Shown here in pieces: positions 9,760 through 18,457 of a stretch of DNA of 64,000 nt. Position 1 is the first letter of the stretch, and every line of letters starts with the position of its first letter. Below the pieces are notes generated by a model. It had not been told where the DNA came from and did no database searches. It worked only from the letters and a program-made list of their open reading frames with translations. The stretch lies in the NCBI RefSeq assembly GCF_009760405.1, contig NZ_WRPP01000005.1, positions 558,001 through 622,000 on the forward strand, in the 5' to 3' direction. This DNA is from Nocardia terrae. Lineage in GTDB: Bacteria; Actinomycetota; Actinomycetes; Mycobacteriales; Mycobacteriaceae. The position numbers and the translations under genes are program-made.

Positions 9760-10337
9760 GCCTTGCCTTACAACCGCGACACTCGAGTCCGTGGTGACAC
9801 CGGCTACCTGACCGAGCCGCGCGACGCCCGCAGCGTGGGCCGCTTCCATGTCACCGACCTTCAGATCCAGATCCGGCGCCTGCCCAAGCCGGTCGTCGCC
9901 ATGGTCGCCGGCTACGCGATCGGTGGCGGGCACGTCCTCCACCTCGTATGCGATCTCACCATCGCCGCCGACAACGCCCGCTGCGGCAGGTGGGACCCAA
10001 GGTCGGTTCCTTCGACGGTGGTTTCGGCGCGGGGCTGCTCGCCGAACTCGTCGGAGTGAAGAAGGCCAAGGAGATCTGGTTCATGTGCCGCCAGTACGAC
10101 GCACAACGGGCACTAGACATGGGATTGGTCAATACCGTTGTGCCACTTGCAGATTTGGAGCGCGAGACTGTCTCCTGGTGTCGTGAAATGCTGGAGATGT
10201 CACCATTCGCCCTGCGCCTGATGAAGGCAAGCTTCAACGCCGCCGAGGACGGCCTGTCCGGAATCCAGCAACTGGCCCACGACGCCAACCTGTTGTTCTA
10301 TGCCACCGAAGAAGCGAAAGAAGGCCGGGAGGCGTAG
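9760..10337 (+). pseudogene. menB-like (1,4-dihydroxy-2-naphthoyl-CoA synthase) pseudogene
   Basis: Two consecutive frames together give the C-terminal two thirds of a MenB/crotonase protein. The first carries VRGDTGY, then [20 protein letters not shown], then [11 protein letters not shown]. After a one-base loss near 9983-9990 the second carries [43 protein letters not shown] and a C-terminal [12 protein letters not shown]. The oxyanion-hole region GYAIGGGH and the GSFDGG loop are recognisable. The N-terminal ~80-90 residues are missing, so the copy is dead by both truncation and frameshift. MenB acts in menaquinone synthesis; a functional copy should lie elsewhere in the genome. Confidence 0.8.
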
Positions 10338-10469
10338 AAGGAGAAGCGCCGCCCCGAGTTCGAGCGATTCCCGAGACGCGCATAACGCGCAACTCCCGAT
10401 CAAAACGCAGGTTGCGGCCACTGCGGTTGGATGGCCGCGGTGGCCTTAGCCGCTATTCAAGGGGATAGC

Positions 10470-11042
10470 TCAGGGCGTACGGGCCTTGAGGTGGGTGCGC
10501 TCGCCTTGACGGCCGAACAGAACGAGAAGCTCCACTGTGTGGTCGCCGTCGGGACCGAGCCAATGCGGCATGTGGGTGTCGAATTCAGCGGCCTCGCCCG
10601 GCTCGAGCAGCAAGCTCTGCTCACCCAGCAGGAGGCGTAGCCGTCCGGCGAGCACGTATATCCATTCGAATCCGCCATGGGTTTTCAACTCCGGCTCGGT
10701 GGCCGGTTTGGGTGGGATAAGCAGCTTGTATGCCTGGACGCCACCGGGGTGAGTCAGCGGAATGTAGGTCATGCCGTCGCGGGCTACCGGGTGTAAATGA
10801 ATGCGTGGGTCACCGATGCGTGGCGCGCCGACAAGATGGTCGAGAGGGACCGAATAGACCTCGGCGAGTGGTAGCAGCAGTTCCAGCGTTGGTTTTCGAG
10901 TGCCGCTTTCCAAACGGGACAGAGTGCTTTCGTTGATCGCTGTTCGTTCTGACAGCGCTGCCAGGGTAATCCCGTTCCGGCGTCGCAACTCGCGAAGCCG
11001 GGGACCGACCGCATCCAGTACGTCCTTGTTCGCGCTGGCCAT
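10470..11042 (-). CDS. XRE-family regulator with C-terminal cupin domain
   Basis: 190-aa regulator. An N-terminal XRE helix-turn-helix (about residues 13-67, with ITLAALSERTAINESTLSRL and ESGTRKPTLELLLPLA) is followed by a cupin (about 95-185, with HGGFEWIYVLAGRLRLLLGE, PGEAAEFDTHMPHWLG and VELLVLFGRQG). This architecture usually senses a small metabolite in the cupin barrel. It is divergent from the MFS exporter, with about 130 bp between starts, so it probably regulates that exporter and itself. Confidence 0.9.
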   Translation of the reverse strand: MASANKDVLDAVGPRLRELRRRNGITLAALSERTAINESTLSRLESGTRKPTLELLLPLAEVYSVPLDHLVGAPRIGDPRIHLHPVARDGMTYIPLTHPGGVQAYKLLIPPKPATEPELKTHGGFEWIYVLAGRLRLLLGEQSLLLEPGEAAEFDTHMPHWLGPDGDHTVELLVLFGRQGERTHLKARTP

Positions 11043-11172
11043 ACCTCATCTTGCCGAAACGGCATGAAGCTTTGCAATTTTGCCGCGCGACGGCGCACCG
11101 TGATCACAGCGAGTCGATCGCCACGTTGGCTAAGCCTCTGACCTGCCCGTTTCCCATGTGAGGAGTGGTTGC

Positions 11173-12651
11173 ATGACGATGACGAAGTCCGGTGCCACGC
11201 CCCAGAGCATTCTGGCGGCGGATCCGCGGCGCTGGCTGGCGTTGGCGGTTGTCTCGGTGGCGACATTGATGGTGGTACTCGACGCATCGATCATCAACAT
11301 CGCCCTCCCACACGCACAGGCAGATCTGCACATCACCGACGCCAACCGGCAATGGGCGGTAACCGCGTACGCTCTCACCTTCGGCGGCCTGCTGTTGTTG
11401 GGCGGTCGCATTGTCGACTTCGCCGGCCGCAAGCGTGTCTTCCTCATCGGACTGATCGGCTTCGCTGCGGCCTCCATGCTGGCAGGACTCGCACCCGATG
11501 GCGGGACCCTGTTCGCGGGGCGGGCCTTGCAGGGCGCGTTCGCCGCGTTGCTGGCACCAGCGGCATTGTCGCTGATCGCGGTCACCTTCGTTGATTCTCG
11601 AGAACGGGCCAAGGCGTTCGGTGTCTACGGAGCTCTGCAGGGGGCCGGTGGCACGGTCGGGTTGATCGCCGGTGGCGTGCTCACCGAGTACGCGAACTGG
11701 CGGTGGTGCCTGTTCGTGAACGCCCCGATCGCCGTGGTGGTCGCCGTGGCCGCGCTGCCGGTCCTTCGGGAAAGCCGCGCCGAGGGCGCACGCCGCTACG
11801 ACATACCCGGCGCTGTCCTGGTCACCTCCGGTTTGGTCGCAGTCGTATGGGGTTTCACGCACGCTGCCGAATCCGGATGGAACACCATGGAGACCTGGGT
11901 CCTCTTGGCGGCAGGCCTCGTACTGCTGGCGACGTTCGTGATCGTCGAGCATCGAAGCGCGCATCCGCTGCTTCCGCTGCGCATCATCTGGGACCGTGAT
12001 CGTGGTGGCGCCTTCCTGGCCTCATTGTTCACCGGTGCGGGCATGTTCGGGCTGATGCTGTTTCTGACCTACTACCTCCAGATCAATCTCGGCTACCAAC
12101 CACTGCGGGCGGGGCTGGCGTTCCTGCCCTTCAGCATCGGCATCATCGCCGCCGCCACCTTCGGCGCCCGTCTGGTTAACACGCTAGGCCCTAAACGGCT
12201 CATGGCCGGCGGCGTCGCGGTGGCCGTGGTCGGAACTCTGTGGCTGCTCCGGGTCAGCGCCACCAGCGGCTATATTCCGGCCGTGCTGCCTGCGATGGTG
12301 CTGACCGGTCTGGGGCTCGGAATCTTCTTCGTCGCTTTGCCTAACACCGCACTGTCGGGCATCCGCCCTTCCGACACCGGCGTGGCCAGCGCGATGATCA
12401 GCACCACTCAGCAGATCGGCGGTGCCATCGGCCCAGCCCTGCTCAACACCCTCTACATCGCGGCATTCACCGCTCTTCTGAGCACTCACGGTGGCGCGAT
12501 GTCGCGAGCGGGGCAACTGGACGGATATGTCCATGGCTATCGCATCGCCTTTCTCGCCAGCGCTGTGTTGTTCAGTCTCGCACTCACGGCCGTCGGCCTA
12601 CTCATCCGCGACAATCAAGACAGCACGATGTCGACACCACCCACGATCTGA
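11173..12651 (+). CDS. MFS drug exporter, DHA2 (EmrB/QacA) type
   Basis: 492-aa major facilitator with about 14 TM helices, matching the DHA2 family of proton-driven multidrug exporters. Visible signatures are the TM1 pattern LMVVLDASIINIALP, motif A GRIVDFAGRKRVFLIG between TM2 and TM3, and the antiporter motif GALQGAGGTVGLIAGG in TM5. I use the ATG at 11173 because GAGGAGTGG precedes it; the in-frame GTG at 11158 has no such site. The XRE-cupin gene is divergent upstream, and a methyltransferase follows after 31 bp, probably in the same transcript. Confidence 0.92.
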   Translation: MTMTKSGATPQSILAADPRRWLALAVVSVATLMVVLDASIINIALPHAQADLHITDANRQWAVTAYALTFGGLLLLGGRIVDFAGRKRVFLIGLIGFAAASMLAGLAPDGGTLFAGRALQGAFAALLAPAALSLIAVTFVDSRERAKAFGVYGALQGAGGTVGLIAGGVLTEYANWRWCLFVNAPIAVVVAVAALPVLRESRAEGARRYDIPGAVLVTSGLVAVVWGFTHAAESGWNTMETWVLLAAGLVLLATFVIVEHRSAHPLLPLRIIWDRDRGGAFLASLFTGAGMFGLMLFLTYYLQINLGYQPLRAGLAFLPFSIGIIAAATFGARLVNTLGPKRLMAGGVAVAVVGTLWLLRVSATSGYIPAVLPAMVLTGLGLGIFFVALPNTALSGIRPSDTGVASAMISTTQQIGGAIGPALLNTLYIAAFTALLSTHGGAMSRAGQLDGYVHGYRIAFLASAVLFSLALTAVGLLIRDNQDSTMSTPPTI

Positions 12652-12682
12652 CCAATCACCTTCTGACAGAAAGGATTTGACC

Positions 12683-13315
12683 ATGAGCAATGCCACTGAT
12701 TCCGCGACCTTCTGGGAGAGCCACTACTCCGGCCTCGATCCACAGTGGGGAACCAATCCGAACGCTGTGCTGGCCGAGATCGTCACAGCCCTCACGACCG
12801 CCCCTGGCACGGCTCTGGATCTGGGCTGCGGACACGGCGGCGATGCGATCTGGCTCGCCACCCTCGGCTGGGACGTCACCGCCACCGACATCTCGGCCAA
12901 AGCCCTGGAACGCGTCGCCGCGGGGGCCGAGGCCGCTGGCGTGGCCGACCGGGTCCACACGGCCCGCCACGACATTGCCCGAACCTTCCCCACCGGCGAG
13001 TTCGACCTCGTCTGCGCCATCTACTTCCACACCCCCATCGAAATCCCCCGTGCACAGGTGCTACGCCGTGCTACCGAATCGGTCGCACCGGGTGGGCTGT
13101 TCGTCGTGGTGGAACACGCCTCGGTCGCACCCTGGTCCTGGCATGCCGACCAGCACGTTGATTTCCCTCCCCCCGAACAAGTCCTGACCGAACTCAACCT
13201 CACCGATAGCTGGCACGTCGAGCGATGCCACGCCCCCCAACGCACCGCCGTCGGTCCTCAGGGGCAAACCGCAACCGTCACCGACAACGTCCTCGCAATA
13301 CGCCGAACCCGCTGA
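12683..13315 (+). CDS. Class I SAM-dependent methyltransferase
   Basis: 210-aa class I methyltransferase. Motif I is ALDLGCGHGGDAIWLA (residues ~44-59), motif II has WDVTATDIS, and the post-II segment is FDLVCAIYFHTP. It resembles TehB/thiopurine-type enzymes that methylate small hydrophobic or metalloid substrates; the substrate here is unknown. A clear AAAGGA lies 8 bases before the ATG at 12683. Its position directly after the exporter suggests a joint detoxification role. Confidence 0.85.
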   Translation: MSNATDSATFWESHYSGLDPQWGTNPNAVLAEIVTALTTAPGTALDLGCGHGGDAIWLATLGWDVTATDISAKALERVAAGAEAAGVADRVHTARHDIARTFPTGEFDLVCAIYFHTPIEIPRAQVLRRATESVAPGGLFVVVEHASVAPWSWHADQHVDFPPPEQVLTELNLTDSWHVERCHAPQRTAVGPQGQTATVTDNVLAIRRTR

Positions 13316-13767
13316 AAGCCGAATGTGGCCGACGCTGGTGGCTGGTTCGACACCGGCGACAGCCGTAGCGCGACTACATGGCAGAGGAAAACTAGGCCCC
13401 GCCGAGTTAGGTGCGCTTATTCGGCCGGGGTCAAATAGTCCAGCCGGGAGCGCAGACAGGAATAGCGCTGGCCGACATGTGCCCCTTTGCCCGCACAGCG
13501 ATTGATCTGACGATTAGACGGCTCCGACTCGACGCACTGCGGCGGCCTACCGAATCGACTCCATCGAGACGAGCTCTTCGCCAAGGGTCCCCGCTGGACG
13601 ACGCCTCGTTACCGCCGATGCCACTGATGTCGAAGCCTCCGATCAACAGCTCGACCTCCTCCAGAAATCAGCCGGTTCACTATTGCCGATCACCTCGAAA
13701 ACGGGTGTCACGCCGCCTGAATGGCACAGGCGTTACGCCAGCACAGCGGTCAACTTCACTTCCAACG
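13316..13767. other. Junction gap between chromosome-like genes and the transfer operon
   Basis: About 450 bp without an intact gene. At 13341-13365 the sequence GCTGG-TTCGACA-CCGGC followed by GACAGCC folds like a tRNA T-arm plus the 3' acceptor strand, but no other tRNA part precedes it. Between about 13590 and 13800 one plus-strand frame reads smoothly (VEASDQQLDLLQKSAGSLLP, TGVTPPEWHRRYASTAVNF) but has no start or family match and runs into the 3' end of the next gene, so I treat it as possible decayed coding sequence. Confidence 0.4.
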
Positions 13768-15063
13768 TTAGCGCCGAACCGAGCGTGTTCGCGACACGCC
13801 AGTCGACTGACGCCCCATCGCGCGTCGGCGTTCCTGCGCAGCGGCCCTGGCCTTCTCGCGGGCGCTCTCGACCATTCTCTTGCGATACTCTGCCGCAGGA
13901 TCACTGACGCCCTGCCCCCCGATCGAGGGTAGCAAGGCACTCTGCCGTGACTCCTCTTGATTGCCAGCTACTTTCGCCGACATTGGGTTAGATATGCCTG
14001 CCAGGGAGCGCTGGGTTTCACGCGCCGGTCCTGCGGCGTACATTGAGTGTCGGGCTTCGATGTTGATGCCGGAGCGGTAGCGCGGTTCACAGTCGAAGCA
14101 CAGCTTCTTGCCACGGTCGGAGCTGGCGTGGGTTGGCACGAGTTGGCGATAGTCGCCGCAGTTTTCGCACCAGCCGTTGAGATCCGTTGACTCGTTCCTC
14201 TGACGGATGACTTCGGGCTCAGGTGCAGGATTTGTGTGGGCCTTTACCCAGGCACTGACGATGGGGCGTACGTGCCGATCGGCGTAGCGCCACTCCTGCC
14301 GAAAGATTCCGCGCCCTTGGGTGGGAAAGTGTTCGGCAAGGAATTCAAGGCGTGCATGGGTTTGGTCGGCGAGGCTGTGGCCTGGTGGAAGTTCAGGCAG
14401 GCCAAGGCGTCCCAAGCTTCGACACTCTCCACAAAGGCCGTCGTCGCCGCGGCCCGCCTGGACGCGGTCGGTGTGCCGGTCGATGGCGGCGCGTTCCAAT
14501 CGGCAGGACACACACAGAGTGGTGGCGACATGGGTCAGGGCGTCGAAGTCGTAGTCATGTCGGTCGGTGATCGGTTTGGGGCGCGGTGTGCCTGGGTCGT
14601 CGCGTTCGTCCCGAGCCAGGGTCTTCTCGTAATCGTCGATGACCTTGGTGTTCGGGGTCCGGACTCGTTGGCTCGGGTCGACGCGTTTGTTCGGATCGAC
14701 TCGTTGGTCGACCTTTCCACTCCGATTACCGGGAGCTTCGTCCGCAATCCCAGGGTACGGGTGTGCCGGCTCCGGAATATGTTGGTGTTCTCCGGCTTTG
14801 GGGACGCATGCTTCGATAAGGGGACGGTATTGTTCGTTGTCGCGCCAGAGTTTCCGAAGTTTCGTGACCGCGATCGGGTGGGTCTTGAATCGTAGGGTGT
14901 TCGCGATTTCCACGATCATGGCCCAGGTCGCGTCATCGGCGCTCGTTTGCAGTTGGCGCAGTTGTTGTTTGGCGGCACGGAGGTCCTGAGCCTGCACCAA
15001 GGTCCGGATGGCGTCGATGGAATCGCCCCATGACGGGCCGGGCTGAGGTATGGGGTGGTTCAT
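13768..15063 (-). CDS. Unrecognised protein with two zinc-ribbon-like Cys pairs, end of transfer operon
   Basis: 431-aa protein I do not recognise. The N-terminal ~85 residues are helical (QAQDLRAAKQQLRQLQTSAD). A Pro/Asp/Arg-rich linker is followed by two Cys modules: CVSC...CGEC (around residues 182-209) and CENC...CFDC (around 311-336). Each could bind a zinc as a split ribbon. The C terminus is strongly basic ([16 protein letters not shown]). I prefer the ATG at 15063 because GGGAAGG precedes it; a GTG at 15087 overlaps the upstream stop as GTGA. It is the last gene of the conjugation operon. A nucleic-acid-binding role in DNA processing is possible but not shown. Confidence 0.7.
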   Translation of the reverse strand: MNHPIPQPGPSWGDSIDAIRTLVQAQDLRAAKQQLRQLQTSADDATWAMIVEIANTLRFKTHPIAVTKLRKLWRDNEQYRPLIEACVPKAGEHQHIPEPAHPYPGIADEAPGNRSGKVDQRVDPNKRVDPSQRVRTPNTKVIDDYEKTLARDERDDPGTPRPKPITDRHDYDFDALTHVATTLCVSCRLERAAIDRHTDRVQAGRGDDGLCGECRSLGRLGLPELPPGHSLADQTHARLEFLAEHFPTQGRGIFRQEWRYADRHVRPIVSAWVKAHTNPAPEPEVIRQRNESTDLNGWCENCGDYRQLVPTHASSDRGKKLCFDCEPRYRSGINIEARHSMYAAGPARETQRSLAGISNPMSAKVAGNQEESRQSALLPSIGGQGVSDPAAEYRKRMVESAREKARAAAQERRRAMGRQSTGVSRTRSVRR

Positions 15064-15083
15064 GAGGACCCGCCTTCCCGCGG

Positions 15084-16664
15084 TCACAGCCGCCGACGGT
15101 GCTGGCGGTCAGTCGACCTGGGTGACTGTCTTCGCCTGGTCTGAGGCGCTTTTCCGGGTTGTTGTGGTGGAGCCGGATGTTCGGATTCCGGGGTTTCGGT
15201 CAAGGTGATCCGGTTCGCGTCTCGGCTGACTGCGGTGCGCTGCGCGGCCCGGGACGGGGCATGGGTGTGTACTTGGTCGGGCCGCATCAGATAGGGCGTG
15301 TTCGCACGGACGGCATCACGGAGGTGCGTCGCGATGGCCAGGTCGCTGCGGAGTGCGACGAGATCGCTATCGAATTCCCGCAGCTGGGTCGCGACGACAT
15401 CGGGCACATCTACTGCTATTGGTTCGAACATCGATGGTCCCGATGCCTTGTGCGCGGCGAGGAGGTCGTCGCAGGTGGAAAAGGTGCGAGCCGGTGCGTC
15501 ACAAGTGGTCGTTTTATCGTCGGTCGCGATGAGCGTGGGCTGGAGGTACCACCGGCCATCATCGAATCCCACGATGGTGGCCGAACGAGGTTGCACCGGA
15601 TCGATGTAGGTGAGTCGCAGGCCCTCGGTGACCAACTCTTCGAGTCGGCGACGGGCGTCGTCGACAGCGTCATCTAGCCAGGTGCTCGTGCGCGGTGGCG
15701 TCAACCAGTCGGCATCGACTTCGCCGACGCTGCGCCTGATCTCATCCAGGCGGCTTCCAATGACGCCGGCTCGCTGGTCGGGTTCTTCGTGCACGGTGGC
15801 GTGGAGGTCGGCGCGGTCGGCGAAGTAGATGATGTCCGCGCGGAGGTCGTCAGCACGGACGTAGTGCTCGTATCGGCGTCCGACCGCCCAAGGGTTGACC
15901 TGCTCGCGCACGGTGTCCCGGTACGCGTCGCACAGCACATCGAAGCGCAGCTCGTCGAGCCAGGCTTGTGCGCCCGGATCGACGGGGATCGGCGCTGTAC
16001 CCAGAACGGAATCGATGTGGCTGAGATGTTCTCGGAGTTCACGGGCGGTCAGGCCCGTGCCGGTCATGAGTGGTCGTGTGGCGGCGCCGGAGAGCGGGTC
16101 CGGCCCCGTGATGGTGACGTCGACGCGGGCTCGAGGGTCTGTGGCCGCGGCTTCGGTGATCAACCATCGGCGGGCACTCGACCAGCTCGGCAGCGATTTC
16201 CAGACTGTGGCGGTGCCCACGGTCCGGTAGCTGGTGAGGTAGCCGAAGGCGGGGTCGATGTGGTCGGGAGTTCGTGGGTCGTAGGCGACGCCGAGGTCGG
16301 TGGGACAGGATCGAACGAGTTCGCCTGCCATCAGCAGGTTTCGGACTCCGATCGGGCTGGCGATCTCAGTGGCGCCGGTACGCGCGTAGTCGACTGCAAT
16401 GGCGTCGAGCATCTGTTGCATACGGTCGGGGCTTGTCACCCATTCGTCCGCGGCGGCTATCAGGTGCTTCCAGTGTTCGCCCCATGGGGAAGGTGCCTCA
16501 CGCCACCGTCCGGTGATGATGTCGATCGCGCCGATAAGCTGCTGATGCTGGGTTTCGGAGACGATCGCCCACTGTTGCATCACCGTCATCTGGAAGAGGT
16601 GTCGGAAGTCTTCGCGCAGTCGGCTTTCGGTGAATTCATCTGGGCTGTCGTGTGTTTCGTCCAT
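15084..16664 (-). CDS. Unrecognised large protein of the transfer operon
   Basis: 526-aa soluble protein without a motif I can name. The start at 16664 has a strong GGAGG seven bases upstream and lies 79 bp inside the end of the DUF1173 gene. The sequence is acidic-helical in the middle (HLSHIDSVLGTAPIPVDPGA, DDAVDDARRRLEELVTEGL) and ends in a basic, Gln/Arg/Pro-rich tail. Its place between DUF1173 and the zinc-ribbon protein, with overlaps on both sides, suggests a conserved but unassigned role in transfer. No relaxase HUH motif (HxHxH-like) is visible. Confidence 0.7.
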   Translation of the reverse strand: MDETHDSPDEFTESRLREDFRHLFQMTVMQQWAIVSETQHQQLIGAIDIITGRWREAPSPWGEHWKHLIAAADEWVTSPDRMQQMLDAIAVDYARTGATEIASPIGVRNLLMAGELVRSCPTDLGVAYDPRTPDHIDPAFGYLTSYRTVGTATVWKSLPSWSSARRWLITEAAATDPRARVDVTITGPDPLSGAATRPLMTGTGLTARELREHLSHIDSVLGTAPIPVDPGAQAWLDELRFDVLCDAYRDTVREQVNPWAVGRRYEHYVRADDLRADIIYFADRADLHATVHEEPDQRAGVIGSRLDEIRRSVGEVDADWLTPPRTSTWLDDAVDDARRRLEELVTEGLRLTYIDPVQPRSATIVGFDDGRWYLQPTLIATDDKTTTCDAPARTFSTCDDLLAAHKASGPSMFEPIAVDVPDVVATQLREFDSDLVALRSDLAIATHLRDAVRANTPYLMRPDQVHTHAPSRAAQRTAVSRDANRITLTETPESEHPAPPQQPGKAPQTRRRQSPRSTDRQHRRRL

Positions 16665-17968
16665 GACTGGGCCTCCTTCGCAAAGGTTGGGTCGTACGCC
16701 TCCTCGGCGGCGGGATTCGTGGTCGATACTCGGCGCGGACCGGCTGCGCTCACAGCGGTGATCGGTGCTGGAATTTGAGGCATTGCCTGTATGGATGTGT
16801 TCCAAATCCACTGCGCCAGTGGCAGGTTCGGGTCGTTGGGTGCCGGGGCACCGTTTGTGGCCGCTGAGATGAGGTAACACGCGGTGGGCGGATCGGTGTC
16901 GGTGAGGATCAGCGCCGCGAGCGCGTGGGTGGCAGGCTGGTTGTAGCGCATGGCTTTTCGGAATCGACGGCTGCGGGCGACCAGGCCGGTGACCAGCGTG
17001 TGTTCGAAGACGGATTCGAAGGGAATCCAGTCGGCGGTCACGTTCATCAACGCGACCCGGTCGGCGACGGCAACTCCGGCGTCTGTGATGCCGAAGGTGA
17101 ACAGTGCAATCAGCTTGGTGTCCGGCAGCGCCTGCCGCAGGCCGAGTTCGGTTGCGAAGTTCCGATGCAGGATGGCCAGCGTCTCGGGGTTGAGGATGAA
17201 CGGACAGTCCGGGGCGTGTTTGACGATCAGCTTGTGTCGTCCGAAACGGGCGGCACCGATGTCTTTGACTTCGCCGAGCCCGAGTAGCAGTCGCTTATGT
17301 CTGCCCGACGCGGCGTAGGGAGCGAACATTGTGGCGCGCCGCGCGGCGATGTCGATCTTCTCTGCCACGGTGAATGGTTCTGGTAGCCACAGGAGTTCAG
17401 CAAGCGTGCGACTCTTGGTCGCCTTCGCATCGGCGGCCAGGAGGACGTATCGGCGGATGGCAGGCCAGCGGCGCCGACCGGCCATCGCGGGTACCCATCG
17501 GACGAATTCGGCTTCGTCCCACAGTAAGTGCAGCAATCCACGCAGGCTGAGCTTGGCATTGTCGCATTCGTTCTCTGCTGCGGCATCACATTGACCGGTG
17601 GTGGCGGTGGATGCCCGTGCCGGGTGACGGGTCAATGGGAATCCGAGGGTGAGGCGGGTCAGCCCAGTCCCGGGTTGTTCGCGGATGGCGGTGCCGATCA
17701 GCGGTGCGAGGCCGGTCAGTTCGACGGGCGGGGTGAATGACGGGCATGCCGGCGCGTGGTGGGGTCCCGTACCGGGCATTCGTTTGAGCACGTAGCGTCC
17801 GCCGATGCGAGCGACGTACATGTCGACGCCCCCGGTTTCGGTTGCGCTGCACAAGCATCGGGGTCGCCGTCCTGGGCTGCGGTGCACGGCCGCCAGCAGT
17901 GGCTGCAGGTAGTCGTCGCAGATGTGGAACCGGTCGATGAGCTGATCGTCGATGGCGTACATCCGCAC
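16586..17968 (-). CDS. DUF1173-like protein
   Basis: 460-aa protein that starts with a GTG directly abutting the stop of the DUF4913 gene. The N-terminal third carries the pattern I associate with DUF1173: RPRCLC, then DMYVARIGGRYVLKRMPGTG, then HHAPACPSF, with Cys and His residues that could bind metal. DUF1173 proteins occur mainly on plasmids and integrative elements and have no assigned activity. The C-terminal ~60 residues are low-complexity. Confidence 0.7.
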   Translation of the reverse strand: MRMYAIDDQLIDRFHICDDYLQPLLAAVHRSPGRRPRCLCSATETGGVDMYVARIGGRYVLKRMPGTGPHHAPACPSFTPPVELTGLAPLIGTAIREQPGTGLTRLTLGFPLTRHPARASTATTGQCDAAAENECDNAKLSLRGLLHLLWDEAEFVRWVPAMAGRRRWPAIRRYVLLAADAKATKSRTLAELLWLPEPFTVAEKIDIAARRATMFAPYAASGRHKRLLLGLGEVKDIGAARFGRHKLIVKHAPDCPFILNPETLAILHRNFATELGLRQALPDTKLIALFTFGITDAGVAVADRVALMNVTADWIPFESVFEHTLVTGLVARSRRFRKAMRYNQPATHALAALILTDTDPPTACYLISAATNGAPAPNDPNLPLAQWIWNTSIQAMPQIPAPITAVSAAGPRRVSTTNPAAEEAYDPTFAKEAQSWTKHTTAQMNSPKADCAKTSDTSSR

Positions 17969-18457
17969 TCACCGCCCACCGATGGTGGGCTCCGCGGTGC
18001 GCGGGACGTGGGTGGCGATGTCCTCGGCAACAAATCCCTCGAGGTCAGCATGCACAGGTTGTGGATGATTCTGTGAGCGGCAGTGATGTGGGCGGCAGGC
18101 AGAGAAGTCGCTGTTGCGCGTGAGGCGCTCCATGACCGGCCACAGCCATTGGGTGTGCCAGGCAGTCAGGTCCTCGCGCGGCAGGTCGATAGCGTCGCGG
18201 TCGCACCGGTACGCGGCGCTGTGCGCGGCCATCAGGGCAGTGAGTTCTTCGACCACCGAGTCGTGGCGGTACCAGCAGGCCGGGACTCTGGAGCCGAGTT
18301 GGTAGCGGTGGCGCAACCAGTCGACCCAGTCGATCAGTTCCGTCCACAGTTGTGCCGCGCCTTGCTGATCCAGGTCCCGCCAGCTGTAGCGGCACGGCCA
18401 CAGCCGTGACGAAGAACCGTCGGCCTCGCGATCGGGTTGCGCTAGTGGGCTATTCAT
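17969..18457 (-). CDS. DUF4913-like protein
   Basis: 162-aa protein beginning at the ATG at 18457, which has AAGGAGG upstream. The core (WPCRYSWRDLDQQGAAQLWT, LIDWVDWLRHRYQLG, VPACWYRHDSVVEELTALMA, LTAWHTQWLWPVMERL) matches DUF4913, a Trp-rich helical domain found next to coupling proteins in actinobacterial conjugation loci. Function unknown; the constant position next to the coupling ATPase suggests an accessory to DNA loading. Overlaps the coupling-protein gene by 8 bp. Confidence 0.78.
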   Translation of the reverse strand: MNSPLAQPDREADGSSSRLWPCRYSWRDLDQQGAAQLWTELIDWVDWLRHRYQLGSRVPACWYRHDSVVEELTALMAAHSAAYRCDRDAIDLPREDLTAWHTQWLWPVMERLTRNSDFSACRPHHCRSQNHPQPVHADLEGFVAEDIATHVPRTAEPTIGGR

